A stretch of 64,000 nucleotides of DNA from Lobosporangium transversale (lineage: Eukaryota; Mortierellomycota; Mortierellomycetes; Mortierellales; Mortierellaceae): assembly GCF_002105155.1 (NCBI RefSeq), contig NW_019028979.1, forward strand, positions 1,488,001-1,552,000, read 5' to 3'. The translations under genes and the position numbers were made by a program. Under the pieces are notes generated by a model. That model did not search any database, was not told the origin of the DNA, and saw only the letters and a list, made by a program, of their open reading frames with translations. Positions 42,040 to 55,335 of the stretch are shown here, in pieces; within the stretch, counting starts at the first letter, position 1, and the number at the start of each line of letters is the position of its first letter.

Positions 42040-43761
42040 ATGCACCAACAGCCATACCAACCGCTCCCCATCCATCCACAACAGCATCCTTATCCCCCAC
42101 ACCCACACCCAGACATGGACCCGCACCCAATGCACTCATATCCCCCTCAACCCAGAGCCTCTTCCCACTCCAGGTCCCACTCTCGCTCAAACTCGGGTAT
42201 CTATCCTCCACATGGCCAGTTTCCTCCCATGCCACCACACGATGGATTCCCACCTTACCACCAAGCTCCCTATCCTCCGCCCCCTGTCTCCATGATGGCC
42301 CCACCAGAATCCGTAAACATCGATAGGCATTCACGCTCACACTCCCAGTCAATGTCCAGTATCCATCAGTCCCCTCCAAACGGATATCGTACTTCCCCAC
42401 GTATGCCCAATCTAGATCCCCATGGATGGTCTGCTCCTCCTCCTTCTCTTCCTCCTCAGCACCATTCCTCCTTCATCTCTCCACCTCCTCCTCCTCCTCC
42501 TTCAGATCACCATCTTCATCAGCGTCCCTCACATCATCCTCATCCATATCATGTCACATCTCCCCATCGATCCCACTCACGCACTCCTTCCTATTCACAT
42601 TCTCGATCTCACTCTCTTTCCCAACCTCCGTTCGCTCCTCAACATCCTATCCAACCCTCACCCAGACATGCCTCCCCTTCTCTCTCGACCACCGCTCCTC
42701 GGTATGTTCAAGAAGCTTATCCAGACAGGGTCGATCCAGTACGTTTCCCCCCCGTACCTCAACAGCCTGCCATCTCAACCGTACCCCCCGCCTCCGAAAC
42801 ACAACGGACACCCGTCGTAGAGGACGAAGACGAGAATGATGGAGAGATCATCTTGGATTCCACATCTGGTCAACCTGCAAATGGACAACCAGATGAAGAG
42901 TCTATCGGCTCCATCAAGTGTCCTGACTGCGGTAAACTATACAAACATTCTACCTCCTTGTCAAAGCATCGCTGGGAGCACTCCATGTACTGGAAGGTAA
43001 CGAATTTTGAAAATCTTTTTTAAAAAAAAAAAAAAACCTTACTTGTTTATTATAATTTTACTAATCCAATCATGGAACATCATAATTGCCTTTTATAGTC
43101 TGCTGCCAAATTCTTATTGACCAAGCATCAACAAGTCCAGATGATGGAGGCAGCCTCCATTCTTATGGGTATTGAGGGTCATGGCGAAACTGACCCGGAT
43201 CCGATTGTCAGCATGTATGTCAAGCAGCGTGGCCAGCCTGTCACAGGTCCCTCCACTGCTGCCTCTGCCTCTCCTCCCCCCTCAATAAAGTCGCTCTCGA
43301 TCTCTCCTCCTCCCATGCCTGAGCGCGTGGTGATGAAACAGGAGCCCTCTTCAACAATGATGAGTCCTCCGACGCTCCATGGTAGGATGACAAACATGGG
43401 TACGAGACACTCCGTCACCTCTACCACATCCTCCGCATCCTCAATGTCCTCTACACCACCTTCCCTGGCTCCTGATGATGAAAGTATTGTCGAAGTCGAT
43501 GATGAGTCCCTGATGTCCGTACCTCCCCATTTCCGCCATCAACATCAGCACCAGCACCAGCACCAGCATCAGCATCAGCATCATCAGCGTCCTTCGCATC
43601 ATCAGATGCCCCCAACCATGGACAATGGGCAGAAACATGTTGATCCACAGTTTTATCAACATGATCCCCGTTATGCTCCTTATCCTCACCCACATCAGCA
43701 AGGGCATCCTCTTCCACAGCATCCGCAGTCCTATGCTCCCTATTACAATGATCAACATTAA
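42040..43761 (+). CDS. C2H2 zinc-finger transcription factor
   Basis: Two exons (42040-42996, 43099-43761) give 539 aa. A long Pro/His/Ser-rich N-terminus leads to one classical finger, CPDCGKLYKHSTSLSKHRWE plus a final His, with C-X2-C-X12-H-X3-H spacing. The intron sits directly after it. The next helix (SAAKFLLTKHQQVQMMEAAS) is conserved with the finger in a fungal single-finger family. The C-terminal half has a Ser/Pro region, an acidic patch (DDESIVEVDDESLM) that could activate transcription, and an alternating His-Gln repeat near residue 475. DNA targets are unknown. The gene follows an exceptionally long pyrimidine-rich upstream region. Confidence 0.9.
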
Positions 43762-43807
43762 GATCCATAGTCTTGTTTAACCAATCATTTTTCATTCATT
43801 TGTTCTC

Positions 43808-43847
<40 letters not shown>

Positions 43848-44001
43848 ACCTTCTGCCTCAATTTTTGGTCAACTTGTGCATGTACATATCACTTTTTCAT
43901 CACTTTTGTCAACCCATCATAACATACTTCTTTTATTCGTTTATCTTTCATTTTTTTTTTTTTCAGAAAATAATAATAATAATAAAAAAAGATGAAGTGC
44001 T

Positions 44002-44033
<32 letters not shown>

Positions 44034-44195
44034 CTCTTCATATTTCTTCTACAAATTTAATGAATTGATAGTTTCAACACTTCATTTTTTATTTTTATAT
44101 TTTTTTTTTTTTTTTTTTTTTTTTCCATGCTTCTTCCTTGAATATCTATGTATATATAATCTTCTTCATATAGTACGATCCCTGAACATCCTCAT
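43762..44195. other. convergent intergenic region, C2H2 gene and myosin light chain
   Basis: 3' UTR sequence with four long T runs (43813-43846, 43951-43963, 44003-44033, 44099-44124). No gene seen. Confidence 0.55.
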
Positions 44196-44650
44196 CTATG
44201 CCAACAAGTCTTTGACAAACATCTCATAGTTGACATTTCCATTGCTATCCACCACAGCGCCCGAAAGGAAGGCATCAATCTCCTCCGGACTCAATACCTC
44301 GCCCATGCTTGTCAAAACTAGAAGCATGCAACAATGTCCAGGAAGAAGATAAAAGAGGAGGAAAAAATATATTAGGAACTCTTTTTCTTTTTCCTTTTTC
44401 TTTTTTTTAAATAAAAAAGTAAAATAAAATACATATTTTGTTAAATACCATGGCGAAGTTCTGTGGCTGAGATAGTCCCGGTGTTATTGGGATCAAATGC
44501 CTTAAAGCCATCAATCAGTTCTGCAGCCGTTCCTGCAGGTTTAAATCCATCAGGGCGCAACGCGACTTTTGTGAAAGATTCAAAGTTCATGATGGTGGAG
44601 CCTATATATATATATATTCGTTAACATTGATAAACATTATGGATAATCAT

Positions 44651-44682
<32 letters not shown>

Positions 44683-45189
44683 GATCAAAGTGCGATTTGG
44701 TTAGTTTCAAGAGATAATACAAGTCTATTTTACTTGTTTTATCTACTAAGGCTGAACAACGCTTAAAAAAAAATATACAGGTACGTATAAATATATATAA
44801 ATATGTAATATACCTGAAGGATCAGCCTGGGCGATCAATTCTTGGATTTCAGCTTGAGTAGGGTTCTGACCAACAGAGCGCAACAAGTCACCGAGCGAGC
44901 TAGTGGGGACGTTACCTGTGCCCTTGCGATCAAACAAGTTGAACGCATCCTTGAGTACTAAAAACGTATGAAAAGAAAAAAAAAGAGGGATCCAATATTA
45001 ATAATATAATCATAGTCATAGTCATAGTCATAGTCATAAAAAAAAATTAGAGGTAAGTCGAGATGTAAGTTGAGTATTCCTGTCTCTGCCTTCTTCTCCA
45101 AGTATTCGAGGTAACTTTTTTTTTCTTTTTTCTTTTTTCTTTTCTTTCTCTCTCTTTTTTTTTTTCTTTGTTGAATAAAAAAAAAAAAA

Positions 45190-45221
<32 letters not shown>

Positions 45222-45538
45222 GTGTTCTTTCCAAATATCGTTTTCAGATTGTCGGTCTATTTTGGATCCCATGATAAAGTAAAGTGCCTCTATTGTCTAC
45301 TCTGTGTATCATTACCCTTTGTCTGATCCTTGTTTGCTGCAGCCTATTTCAATCGAGAAAGAAAAGGATAGAAAATAAAAAAAAAAAGAAAAAAGAAAAA
45401 AAGATCATCAAGGACCCCCATTGGTTAAAAGATTTGTTAATGGACAGCTGCATAGACCAGTGAGAACAAAAGAAAATAAAAAAAATAAAAAAAATAGAAA
45501 ATAAAAAAACAAAAACGCATTCGAGTAGCACGTACCAT
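44196..45538 (-). CDS. Cdc4-type myosin essential light chain (EF-hand)
   Basis: Five coding exons give 149 aa: 45538-45536 (only the ATG), 45343-45316 (28 nt), 44957-44814, 44601-44449 and 44317-44196. The protein follows fission-yeast Cdc4 closely: AFNLFDRKGTGNVPTSSLGD, LLRSVGQNPTQAEI, LRPDGFKPAG, GFKAFDPNNTGTISATELR, VLTSMGEVLSPEEIDAFLSG and VNYEMFVKDLL. EF-hand loops are mostly degenerate, as in essential light chains that bind myosin IQ motifs without calcium. The role is contractile-ring myosin function in cytokinesis or septation, inferred. The start codon is separated from the rest of the coding region by an intron of ~190 bp. Introns hold (GA)n, (AGTCAT)n and poly-A/T runs. Confidence 0.9.
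45011..45037 (+). repeat. (CATAGT)n hexamer repeat in a myosin light chain intron
   Basis: Four to five tandem copies of a 6-nt unit lie in the intron before exon 3, near a (GA)n run at ~45199-45221. Confidence 0.8.
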
Positions 45539-46654
45539 TATTGGTATCGATTAGTGTGAAGATTGAGATGAAATGTTTGCACGTTGAAGATGAGTAAGTG
45601 GAATTACGAGATGATGAAAAAAAAGAAAAGAGAAAAAAAAAAAGAAAAAAAAAGGGGGGGGGGGCGATGGAGGCGTGTGTGTGTGCAACCTTATCGCGTA
45701 GCACGTGACTTTTAAAGCGCGTTTTGTGCGCGTGAACCCTGGGCCTTGGCCACACACCTGTCCACCTGCATAGCATTTTGTAACACTTTCCATCCAAAGT
45801 AAACGTCTCTTTGTCTGCATGCACAACGCTATGTGCTATGTGTGCTCTGTGGGCTATGTATCACCGATTTTAATTTTTCGCCAAGAAAAGAAAAAAAGCA
45901 AAGAGAGAGTAACACATGAAGAAGAGAAAAGAGGAAGGAGGGTGATGTTGGCGAAGAATATTACGTGCCAGCGCAACTTTTTGCTTGGCTCATTGAAACA
46001 CCTTCCCTCTCTCCCCCCAACAAAGGTTAATAGTTTTCTATTTTTTTTTTTTGTAATGGGCAAACTTCAAAGTAAACATTCAGGAATATAAATATAAATC
46101 ATATTATTGATATTTTTGTCAATGGGTACATTAAATTGCTCAGCACATACAGGATCATGTGGGAAGTGAATAACACCACACCCTTTTTTTTTTTTCTTTG
46201 GGTCGAATCACATCTTGTGGGCCATCATCATGCTTCGCCTCTGCTCCTTTTGGTGCGGTTAACTATTTCATGCTTCTACTGCACCATGCAGGCAAGAAAA
46301 AAAAAAAAAAGGGGGGGGGTGTGGACTCTTGAAAGTAGGAGTAGGAAACGGAACCAACTTTTTTTTGAATGTTTCTTACCTCATTTTGTTTCGTTTGAAG
46401 TCTCTTCTTCTTTCCGTTACTTCTTTTACTTCTCTTACCTTTTTTTTTTTTTTTTTTTTTTTTCTTTTCACGTTCATTCATTTCTCATTCTTCTTTTTTT
46501 TTTTGTTCGTACAACATCAATTCAGCTTATATTTCTTCATACACAAACATAAAAAAGAAGTACTATTTCTTACAACTCGTCTCAAGCGAACACAAACCTG
46601 TACCATAGTTCAAAGACTGATCAGCCTGCCTTTCTGTTAGTCATTCTTTCCTAA
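45539..46654. other. divergent intergenic region, myosin light chain and PI4K
   Basis: About 1.1 kb of head-to-head promoter sequence. It contains a G9 run (45654-45663), T and A runs, and a C/T-rich leader for the PI4K gene. No coding signal was found. Confidence 0.55.
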
Positions 46655-48346
46655 ATGCAGAAAAAGAATGGTGGTTATGTGCCCCTGCATAACAATGACT
46701 CTGACCAACCCCCACAAAGTCAACAGGAAGACGAAGAACCTTCACACCACAGTAGCAATGAAGAAAGTGATAGCCCCACTCCACAAAGCCGCGGTCAACA
46801 ACCTCCAGTTCAAGGATATTCACACTCCCAAGTCATTGTCACACCAAGTGCTCAAAGTCAATCTGTGGATCAAACCAAGGACAATAGCGATGACGGCAGA
46901 AATCAAAAACCACAGGAGCAGCAACAGCGGTCGAAAGATACCCAACAATGTTTTTTAGATTCGACTGCGCCTGCGTCTGCGTCCACGCTTTCAGATACAA
47001 CTCGCCCATTTCCGCACGCCACCGTGTCTGCACCAGCTGCACCCCAGTCAACCCAATCAAACGTGTCATCCAATCTACCTTCGCTTCATTTTCCACGTTT
47101 CGGAGCCAAACGCAAGAGTCTTGGCAACTCTGCCATGAGTGACGCTGGATCAAGTTCTCCTTATGCCCGTTTCGCAGTCTCTAAATCTCTGACTGGTACC
47201 ACTACTGGTGTCTTCAGTAACAGCAACAGCAGCAACAATCGCAATCACGACAGTAGTAGCAATATAGCCAATATGGCCCCTGAGCTAGCCAACATTCGAC
47301 CGAAACAGCGCCCATATACTACACATTCAGGACCGCGGGGAATTGAAAAATCTCAGAAACAAGAAGTCTTGCGAGAGATTCGTCCTGACCCACATAATCT
47401 CCCAGAGGAACTGCTGAGGGAACAGGCTCGCAGTGGTGCAGCAGTAGATGCGCTTTACCAACAGCAACAGCAACAGCAACAGAATGAGGTTCATCCTCAA
47501 AGCAGCCCTGGCAGCGGTATCGGCAGTCATGGCCATGCAGCTAGTGGAGAAAGAGGAACACTCCTCGGAGCAGGGGATGGTCTTGGGCTTGGAATCGGCT
47601 TGGGTGGGAAAGCAAATGCAACACCTCATTCCCGCTGGGGTCGACGACCGATCCGAAGAAAGAAAGGTGTACCGAGTACTGGACTGGGTAAAGAGAATGA
47701 TCAACGAGTGATTCATTCGTCTGTGTTTTTACCTGTCCATGTATCAGTTGTAAGTCCCAAAATATTTCAAAAAAAAAAAAAAAAAAAAAAAAAAATAGCA
47801 GTCTGTCATTGGGAAATTCAGACATTTGTACATGCAAGGAACGTTTGGCTGCATGTTTGGTCCCGTAGAAGGCACAGAATACCGCTTTTCATGCCCAAAA
47901 AAAAAAAAAAAAAAAAAAAAAATTCAGGATAGGCCTGGCTGAAATGCTGATACACAAGTCTTTAAGGATAACTGTTGACGCACATACATTTTTTTCCTTG
48001 GTGCGGTAAAATAGCCTATGACTCCCCCGCCTGCATTGACACCAGATCATGCAGAGCCTATGACCAGCGAGCGATTTGTTGCAATCGTAGACTCTGTCAA
48101 AGAAGCGATCCACTCTGGAATTCAGCCATTAAGAATTGCTCAGGGCTCATCAGGGTCCTACTTTTGCAGGAACGTGGAGGGCAAGATTGTCGGAGTTTTC
48201 AAACCCAAGAACGAGGAGCCTTATGGTCAACTGAACCCCAAATGGACAAAGTGGATCCATCGAAATTTGTTTCCATGTTGCTTCGGGCGTAGCTGGTAAA
48301 GATAGGACAATCATATCAATGACGTGTATGGAAAAAAACCTGTTTT

Positions 48347-48381
<35 letters not shown>

Positions 48382-51260
48382 CATTCATGCTTTACTTTGT
48401 AATCGTTAGTTTGATTCCGAATTTGGGATACATTTCCGAAGCAGCAACATCGCTCGTGGATAGACGGCTCAAACTCAATATTGTCCCCAGTACTGAGGTT
48501 GTTTGGCTTTCTTCTCCAGCTTTCCACTATGACTATCTGGACAGACGTGCTGCCAAGATAACCAAAGGTGCAAAACCTTTGCCAGATAAAGTTGGAAGCT
48601 TCCAGCTCTTTATGAGTGGATTCAAGGATGCGAACCTATTTATGAGAGATCATCCTTGGCCAATAGAATCAGCTATAACTACATCAGCACTACCGTCATT
48701 GCCAGGACCTGTAGAAGATGCAAACGGAAAAGGGAAACGTTCTTCCTCAGCTAGCATACGCAATGGTCACCAGGATCATAGAGACAATACAGATGGTGCG
48801 AGCGTTCATAACGATACTATAGGGTCAGCATATAGTGGCTTTGTAGGTGGAGCTAATCAAGGGACTGGTCGACCTGGTTTTAATTGGACACCAGCATTGC
48901 AGCAACAGTTTAGAGAACAATTTGAGAAGATGGTTATTTTAGACTATCTTATCCGCAACACAGGTAAAGCGATGGTGCAGCAGTGTAGAGCAAGTTGGGT
49001 GGTGTTGTGGATATGACGCATTGTAGGACCGTAAATTGATACATAGCCTTGTAATATCCTCATCTTGTTTACAAAACTAGACCGCGGACTTGATAATTGG
49101 ATGATTCGATATTGTGAGAAGGAGGGGATCTCGATTGTTGCGGGTACTCAGAATGCAGGAGGTCAGAAGAGCAATCTTCAAAACCAACAACAGGCAGAAG
49201 AATCGCGCCGTAGCTCACGTGTAGTTGATTTATTAGGACTCCGTTCCGATCGATCTCCAAGCAGTTCTTTGCGTGAAACGTTAGGCGGTGCAACAGGCCG
49301 TAGCAGCATGTTGGCCACGCCTCCGGGAACGCCGCCACGGTCAAGCCTCTCCCGAGGTCCATTTGGTATAGAATCGCTGCAAGACCATGCAACTCAGGAT
49401 GAGACTGAAGCAGCAGGAAGGAGAAGCTCTGTTCAACCCAAAGCTAGATCATCCAATGAAAGTGTCAAAGATAGTAAGATGACACCGACGGATCTCCCAG
49501 GAACTATTGAGTCATATTACGGATCCACGCATATCCACGTAGCAGCCATTGACAATGGTCTGGCTTTTCCATTTAAACACCCTGACTCTTGGCGTTCATA
49601 TCCATATGGATGGCTCTTCTTACCTCGTGCGTTGATCGCTCAGCCTTTTACTAAAGCCACACGCGATCATTTCCTACCTTTGCTCTCTTCGCCTATGTGG
49701 TGGAGAGACACAATTGCAGATTTGAGGAGATTGTTCAGTATTGATACCGATTTTGATCAGGGTATGTTTGACAAGCAGATGGCAGTCATGAAAGGACAAG
49801 GATGGAATATTGTGGAAACACTCAAGAATCTAGATCAGGGGCCCATGGATCTTTGTCGACGTGTAGCCTTGGTAGTGTGGGATGAGGAGGTGACATTGGA
49901 AGCCGGAATAACAGCATCTATGTTGACGCAATACCAGCAACAGCTTCAAGAGCAACAGGGGCTGACCATGAAAGGAGGTGGTACAGAAGGCGCCAGAGGG
50001 AGCAGTATATATGGACAATCATATACAAGCACACAGCCAAAGGCTATGATGATGGATCCTTCTGGAAGAGGCAGTAGCTATAGTCATTACGGTAGTATCG
50101 TGACTATCGGCGATCGATTATCCAATGTAAAAACACTCTCGATGTCATCAACAGCTGTTGGCGAAGGAACACCGTTCCTTGCAAAATCGCATGATCAGCA
50201 TTTGCATTCGTTATCCAAGAAGGGGTCTTTGCCGCACTTAGTGATCAACATGGATAACGAAGGCAATAATGGGGATAGAGGCTCGCAGCCACATAAGCAC
50301 GACAGTCTGCGACAGGTGGTCAGTGATGGAGAGTATGAGTTTGATGATGGGGATGAGGATGAGGATGAGGATGAGGACGAGGATGAGGACTATGACGCAT
50401 TCTCATACGATGAAGATGATGATGTTTTAGGAGAACTTGAGGAGCAGGCTTTATCTGACCGTTCACACAACGTTCTGCAAACGCAAGCGGCTCCGGGTAT
50501 GGTCTCCATTGATATGACGCTCACAGATCCTGAAGCAGCACAAACTCTTGCTCAAAGTCAACGGCGCCGCCAGAGTCACCAGAGCGAAGGAGGTGGTGGG
50601 CGATCGAGACGGAGCCGGCAACGCAGAATGAGCGAAATAGCTCATGTCGAGGGGGAGTCATCTAAAGCTACCTCATCGAGCCAGAACGCAGATTTGGATT
50701 CATCCAAGAGGGACCATCGTCGAAGTAGGACTGAACAAGGTGCAGGAACCATCAGGTTCGATAGTTCTGTCACGGTGTCACCAAATAATGTCAAAGGAGT
50801 GAATAGTACCCATGACGAAGCGGCAAGAACAAGTCTATTGCAGCTCTCATCTCCAACCAAAAAGTCAGCTGATGTTAAGAATCCATTCGAATCACCAGAG
50901 TATATTATCACACATGGAGCACCACCACCAGATCAAGAACCAGAACGCGGTCGAGGATATTTTTCGCGCAGCTATGGGGCTGTCTCGTCGTCGGCGTCGC
51001 CCAAAAACAGTGGTGATTCAAGCTCAAGAGGAGGAGAAAGAGATCGTCTAAGCGAGCGACCTAGATGGGCAGATCGACTCCGAAGAGGATTAAGCTTCGA
51101 TGGTCATCTGCTAGTCGGAGGAATTGGTCAAGTCGCAAGGAGAGAGCGTAAACTGAGAAAGCAAAGACAACGAGAACGGGAGCTGTTTGAGCAGCGTGTA
51201 GTCCTTATCGAGAGGATTGAGCCCGTGACGAAGAATTTGCCTTACTTTACATGGTGGTAG
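46655..51260 (+). CDS. type II phosphatidylinositol 4-kinase, LSB6-like, with long extensions
   Basis: Four exons (46655-47749, 48015-48295, 48410-48963, 49081-51260) give 1,369 aa, against ~480-610 in animals and yeast. The disordered N-terminus (~380 residues) is rich in Ser, Gln and Asn. Kinase landmarks are GSSGSYF at 409-415 (P-loop), VFKPK at 426-430 (ATP lysine), NLFPCCFGRSC, PSTEVVWLSS, KVGSFQLFMSGFKDANLF, DRGLDNW at 644-650 (catalytic), and DNG at 801-803 followed by FPFKHPDSWRSYPYGW. The Cys cluster keeps the CCFGR-C part of the palmitoylated CCPCC site of animal enzymes. Ser-rich insertions before and after the catalytic loop, and a ~480-residue acidic/basic C-terminal extension, are unusual. 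The enzyme makes PI4P on Golgi, endosomal or plasma membranes. Confidence 0.92.
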
Positions 51261-51262
51261 AC

Positions 51263-51294
<32 letters not shown>

Positions 51295-52787
51295 GGCTTT
51301 TTTTGTTGGCATCTTTTCTTTGTTGTTTATTCATTCTGTAGATTAAAAGCTTTTGTTTTTCTATCAAGCATAACTAACTATTAAAACATATGCTTCTGTA
51401 TACAATAAGATTGTCGATGCCAGTTATTCTGGATTCTCTTGCACAGCCACTGGCGTAATAAAGACCAAAGGACCAAAAAAAAACATTTATTGTCATTACA
51501 CTCGTACCACCTTACTTCACTTTTACGCCGCACTTTAAGAAAATGAAGTCTATTTTCTGGTGTACCAGAAAGAAGATATGGCATTAATATTAATGTAAAA
51601 AACGAAAGATAGGGGTACCAGATTGATTTTTCAATGGCTTGAAAGAGTATTTTTGAACCTGGTTGGATCCAAAACACAAAGATGAAAGGACTAGAGAGTG
51701 GAAAAAAGGGTGGATAGAGGAAGCTTCCTATTGCTAGTTGCGGCTCCTTGGTAATTTGTGTCATAGGAATGATAGGTTATTGCTGCAAAAAAAAAAAAAA
51801 AAAAAAGGACCTTTTGACTATTTGCTCATATGCATGAACCCATGAAGACAGGAAGGAAAGAAAATACCTGTAACAATATAGACATGTACAGTAGTCTCCT
51901 TGCGTGTAGATGGTCAAAGAGAAAGTTTTTTTTATAAAAAAGAGGTGCTTAAAAGTATATAAATATTTTTATATTTCTATATGCATTCATGTTTGAAAGA
52001 GAAGAAAAAAGGAAAAAGAGCTATTATTGAGTTAAATTTTTTTTTTTTTTTTTTTTTTTGCGCCACTGATCATGTCTAACATGTTTAATACCAAATATCA
52101 TTTGTATACATGTCTGTACATGTGTTCAATGAAACCTACATCGTTACTGTCTGCTCTGCCCCCAGTGCCTTCAAGCATCTGTGAATCAATGTATCATCGT
52201 ATGCGTGCAATGTGCCCTGGTCCCAATTTGTCGTTGCAATTATCATTCAGCAATATGATTCGCGCATGCCAAATTTAGATTTCATGGTTACTCTTCACAA
52301 TTCTTTCAGACTTTGACCTGGCCTGACTTTGACTAGTGCAGCCTTCCTCTTCTCCCCCCTTTTTTTTTTTTTTTTTTTACTTTATTTATTTTTTCTTTGG
52401 CCTTGTTTCCATGAGGTTAATTGATTATAATCTTGTATTAATTAGTGGATAAACAACGAGTGCTGGGTAGTCATGTAAAAAGTATATTCTTTTAGGACGA
52501 ATAAGATATACTCTGTCAATGTTCCATGTTATACCTTATTTTTATTTGGGTGGGAGAAATTGTTGTTGCAGACCGTCAGGGCAGGGCAAAAAACAGACAG
52601 TCGTTTTGTCTTTTTATTTTCCTTCCTTTTTTCCTTTTCCTTTCCTTTTACTCTTGATTTCTCTTCCCCTCTTTCCTCCTTCTCTCTTTGTCCTTCTTTG
52701 TCCTCCTCTCTCTCTCTCTCTCTTTCTTTCTCTCTCTCTCTCTATTTTAATAATAGCTATTGTTTAATCTTGTGTCTTAGTTTCATT

Positions 52788-52821
<34 letters not shown>

Positions 52822-53560
52822 CTTTTTCTGTTTTTCATTCCAATTAGATTCATTACTTTAAAGGTATATGATTCCCTTCCTCATGATCACCTGCTCCTAT
52901 ACTCTTTCTCTCACTCTTCTCGTTCTTTCAAAATGATCTGTCGTTAGTCTGCTGGAAAGGCTGTTTTGACCTCAATAGAGAATCTAGACCTATAAATTCT
53001 TTTTGTCCATCCAGACCAGGTCCTTTAGACCAATTTTCTTTAGTACATGTCTGATGTGCATCCTTTCTTTGTCTCATGTCCCATGCCCCATCATCATTTC
53101 ACAATTTCAGTGTCATCGCCACCATTACTGCACCCTTGCTCTGTACGTTACACTTATCTATTTTTTCTTTCAGGACAAAACAAACAAACACAACTTTCGT
53201 ACATTCTTTCATCAAGGGAAAAAAAAAAATGTTTGTGCCATATAGTGATTGATTGTTACTGTGGTCGGTTGGTTGGAGCATAGCCAAATAGCAATATAAA
53301 AGAAGGATAATGGGCGAGAAACCTGAATAATAATGTGACGGACACATGATCTGAGGTTGTCTTTGCTTTATTGCAATAGACATGGTTGTCTCATGTTAGT
53401 TTATCAATCCAACTCCGTCCCTCTTGTGAAGCTTTAGTTTTGATTCGTCTCTTTTTTTTTCCCATCTTCATCCCTCTAACTGTCTACAAGCACCATTTTG
53501 AACTTTTTAACTAACGGTTCTTTTTCCTCTGTGCCTTTTTTAGCGTCTAAACTTGTGATA
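51261..53560 (+). other. 2.3-kb intergenic region, PI4K to mucin-like gene
   Basis: It starts with 3' UTR carrying a poly-A run (51268-51294). There follow AT-rich sequence, T runs (52039-52060, 52790-52820), a (CT)n run at ~52706-52743 and the C/T-rich leader of the next gene. A 127-codon minus-strand frame at 51381-51764 has no family signature. I see no convincing gene. Confidence 0.5.
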
Positions 53561-54671
53561 ATGCAGTTCAAAAAATCATCACTTGTCCTTCTGGCGTTCG
53601 TCCTCCTGGCTGTATCTGTGAATGCTCAAGAACCTTCAGCATCACAGGATCCTTCAAATCCCACAACCTCACCCGCTACTTCACCTGCAGCAACCACGCC
53701 TGCCACCACCACTCCAGCAGGCGAACCCACTTCACCTATCATTGGCATTCCTAGTGTTGTTGATCCAGGTCCCACTTCTCAACCAACAGCGGCGCCTCAT
53801 ACATCCAATTCCGCCAATCCGGGCCTTCCTAAACCCAAGCCAACAACTCTCGTACCCGGTGCAAGTACATCATCGAATTTGTCACCGACAGGGTCTACAT
53901 CAGCAGCCCAACCCACACAAACCAAGAAGGAATCGAGTGGCTCATCAGGTGATCTTCTCGCTGCTGGTATTGTTGTTGGATCGATCGTCATTGCTGCTGC
54001 CATTGGAATCTGGGTTTTCCGAAAGTGGAAGCTTTCTGTAAGTCCAGTATCATTTTCTAAATTTGTCCATTTATCCATTTATCCATTATTCTGTTCCAGC
54101 CATGTTTTCAAGGTTGATTGACCAGACTCTATTTTTTTTTTTTTTTTTTTTTTTGGATACATCGTTATAGCCTTCTCGAAACTTCCAATCCAAGATTCGT
54201 GGCGATGATTATCAGGACTACCCTCGTAGCTACGAGTCCGACACTGTGTTCTTGCGCAACCTAGGAGATCAACCTTCTGAGCCTGCACCTGCCAAATCTC
54301 CATACAACGCCGGAGGCTCATTGCCCGCGGATAACCAGCAATACTATGATTCGAACAACTATACCAATGATCAAGCTGCTGGATATGGTGCTCATGATGG
54401 ATATGGCGGTTCTGCTCACGGTGGATATGATCATCAAACTGGATATGATCACCAAGACTATGGCCATGGAGGATATGACAATGCATACGCAGGTCGTGGT
54501 GATTATGCGGAATCGCAAGTTGGAGGCGGATATGGTAATGTTGGGGGTGGATATGCAGCCTCAAATGTCGGAGGTGGATATACGGCTCCGAATGTAGGCG
54601 GCGGATATGCTGCTTCTAATGTCGGAGGAGGATACCAACATCAAGGATATGACGAGTATGCCCGACGATAA
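53561..54671 (+). CDS. mucin-like single-pass membrane protein with GGGY-repeat tail
   Basis: Two exons (53561-54037, 54171-54671) give 325 aa. A signal peptide (SLVLLAFVLLAVSVNA, residues 7-22) leads to a ~110-residue Ser/Thr/Pro/Ala-rich, likely O-glycosylated stalk. One transmembrane helix follows (DLLAAGIVVGSIVIAAAIGI, then WVFRKWKLS), with the intron just after it. The cytosolic tail is rich in Tyr, Gly, His and Asp and ends in tandem copies of a ~10-residue unit (VGGGYAASN-type, 4-5 copies). The topology resembles Mid2/Wsc-type wall stress sensors but has no WSC cysteine domain. Sensor function is inference. The ATG at 53561 is the first in frame; upstream codons lead only to a TTG. Confidence 0.82.
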
Positions 54672-55335
54672 GTCGATTAATAATAGCAACAGTAACAGCA
54701 ACAGCAAGGACGCCGGTATTACATTTTTATTATTATTGCTGTCGTCAACAACTAGAGATAAAGAAGAAGAAAAAAAAAGAAAAAGAAAAAGTCCACTCGT
54801 TATTGCATTTTCATGAATCTCCTCATACTAAGCCAGTTTTACCATCCATCATGCATCCATTTCCACCTTTGCCCTACAGTCTCTGATGACGGTTAATGCA
54901 CACTTTTTTTTTTTTTTTACCCTTTTTGGTTTCAGAAGCTGTATAAACACCCATATATACTGCAACAATTATATTTTATTATTATAAAAATAAAAAGCAC
55001 CATTAATGACAAGGCTCATTTACGTATTGCTTCTTTTGACGTATCTTTTTTGTAGAAACTCTTACATTCAGAAGGAAGCTAAAAAAAAAATAAAAAAAAT
55101 AAAAAAAGGTAGTTTACATGCCGCAGAGGACATCCGCAGCACACAAGTCACAAACAACAAAAAAAAAAAATCCTAGAAGCCACTGCTGCGGTCTATGGGC
55201 CCATTGACAAATATGTAATTTTTTTTATTTATTTCAACCCACTCAACCACCCACCCACTCTTTCTCCTTCTCCAACTCTTTCACTACATTGCTCATCCTT
55301 CATTTACTTACTTTACATATTCATTCTTCTTCGTC
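54672..55335 (+). other. intergenic region, mucin-like gene to eIF6
   Basis: Immediately after the stop are CAG/CAA-like repeats (AGCAACAGTAACAGC) and an A-rich stretch, then AT-rich sequence and a short C/T-rich eIF6 leader. No gene seen. Confidence 0.55.

Noticed and set aside
51541-51580. Short TCTGGT..ACCAGA palindrome
   Set aside because: Six or seven paired bases are expected by chance in this much sequence.
51381-51764. 127-codon minus-strand open frame after PI4K
   Set aside because: It starts with ATG, but the sequence is hydrophobic and compositionally odd, shows no family motif, and lies in the 3' flank.
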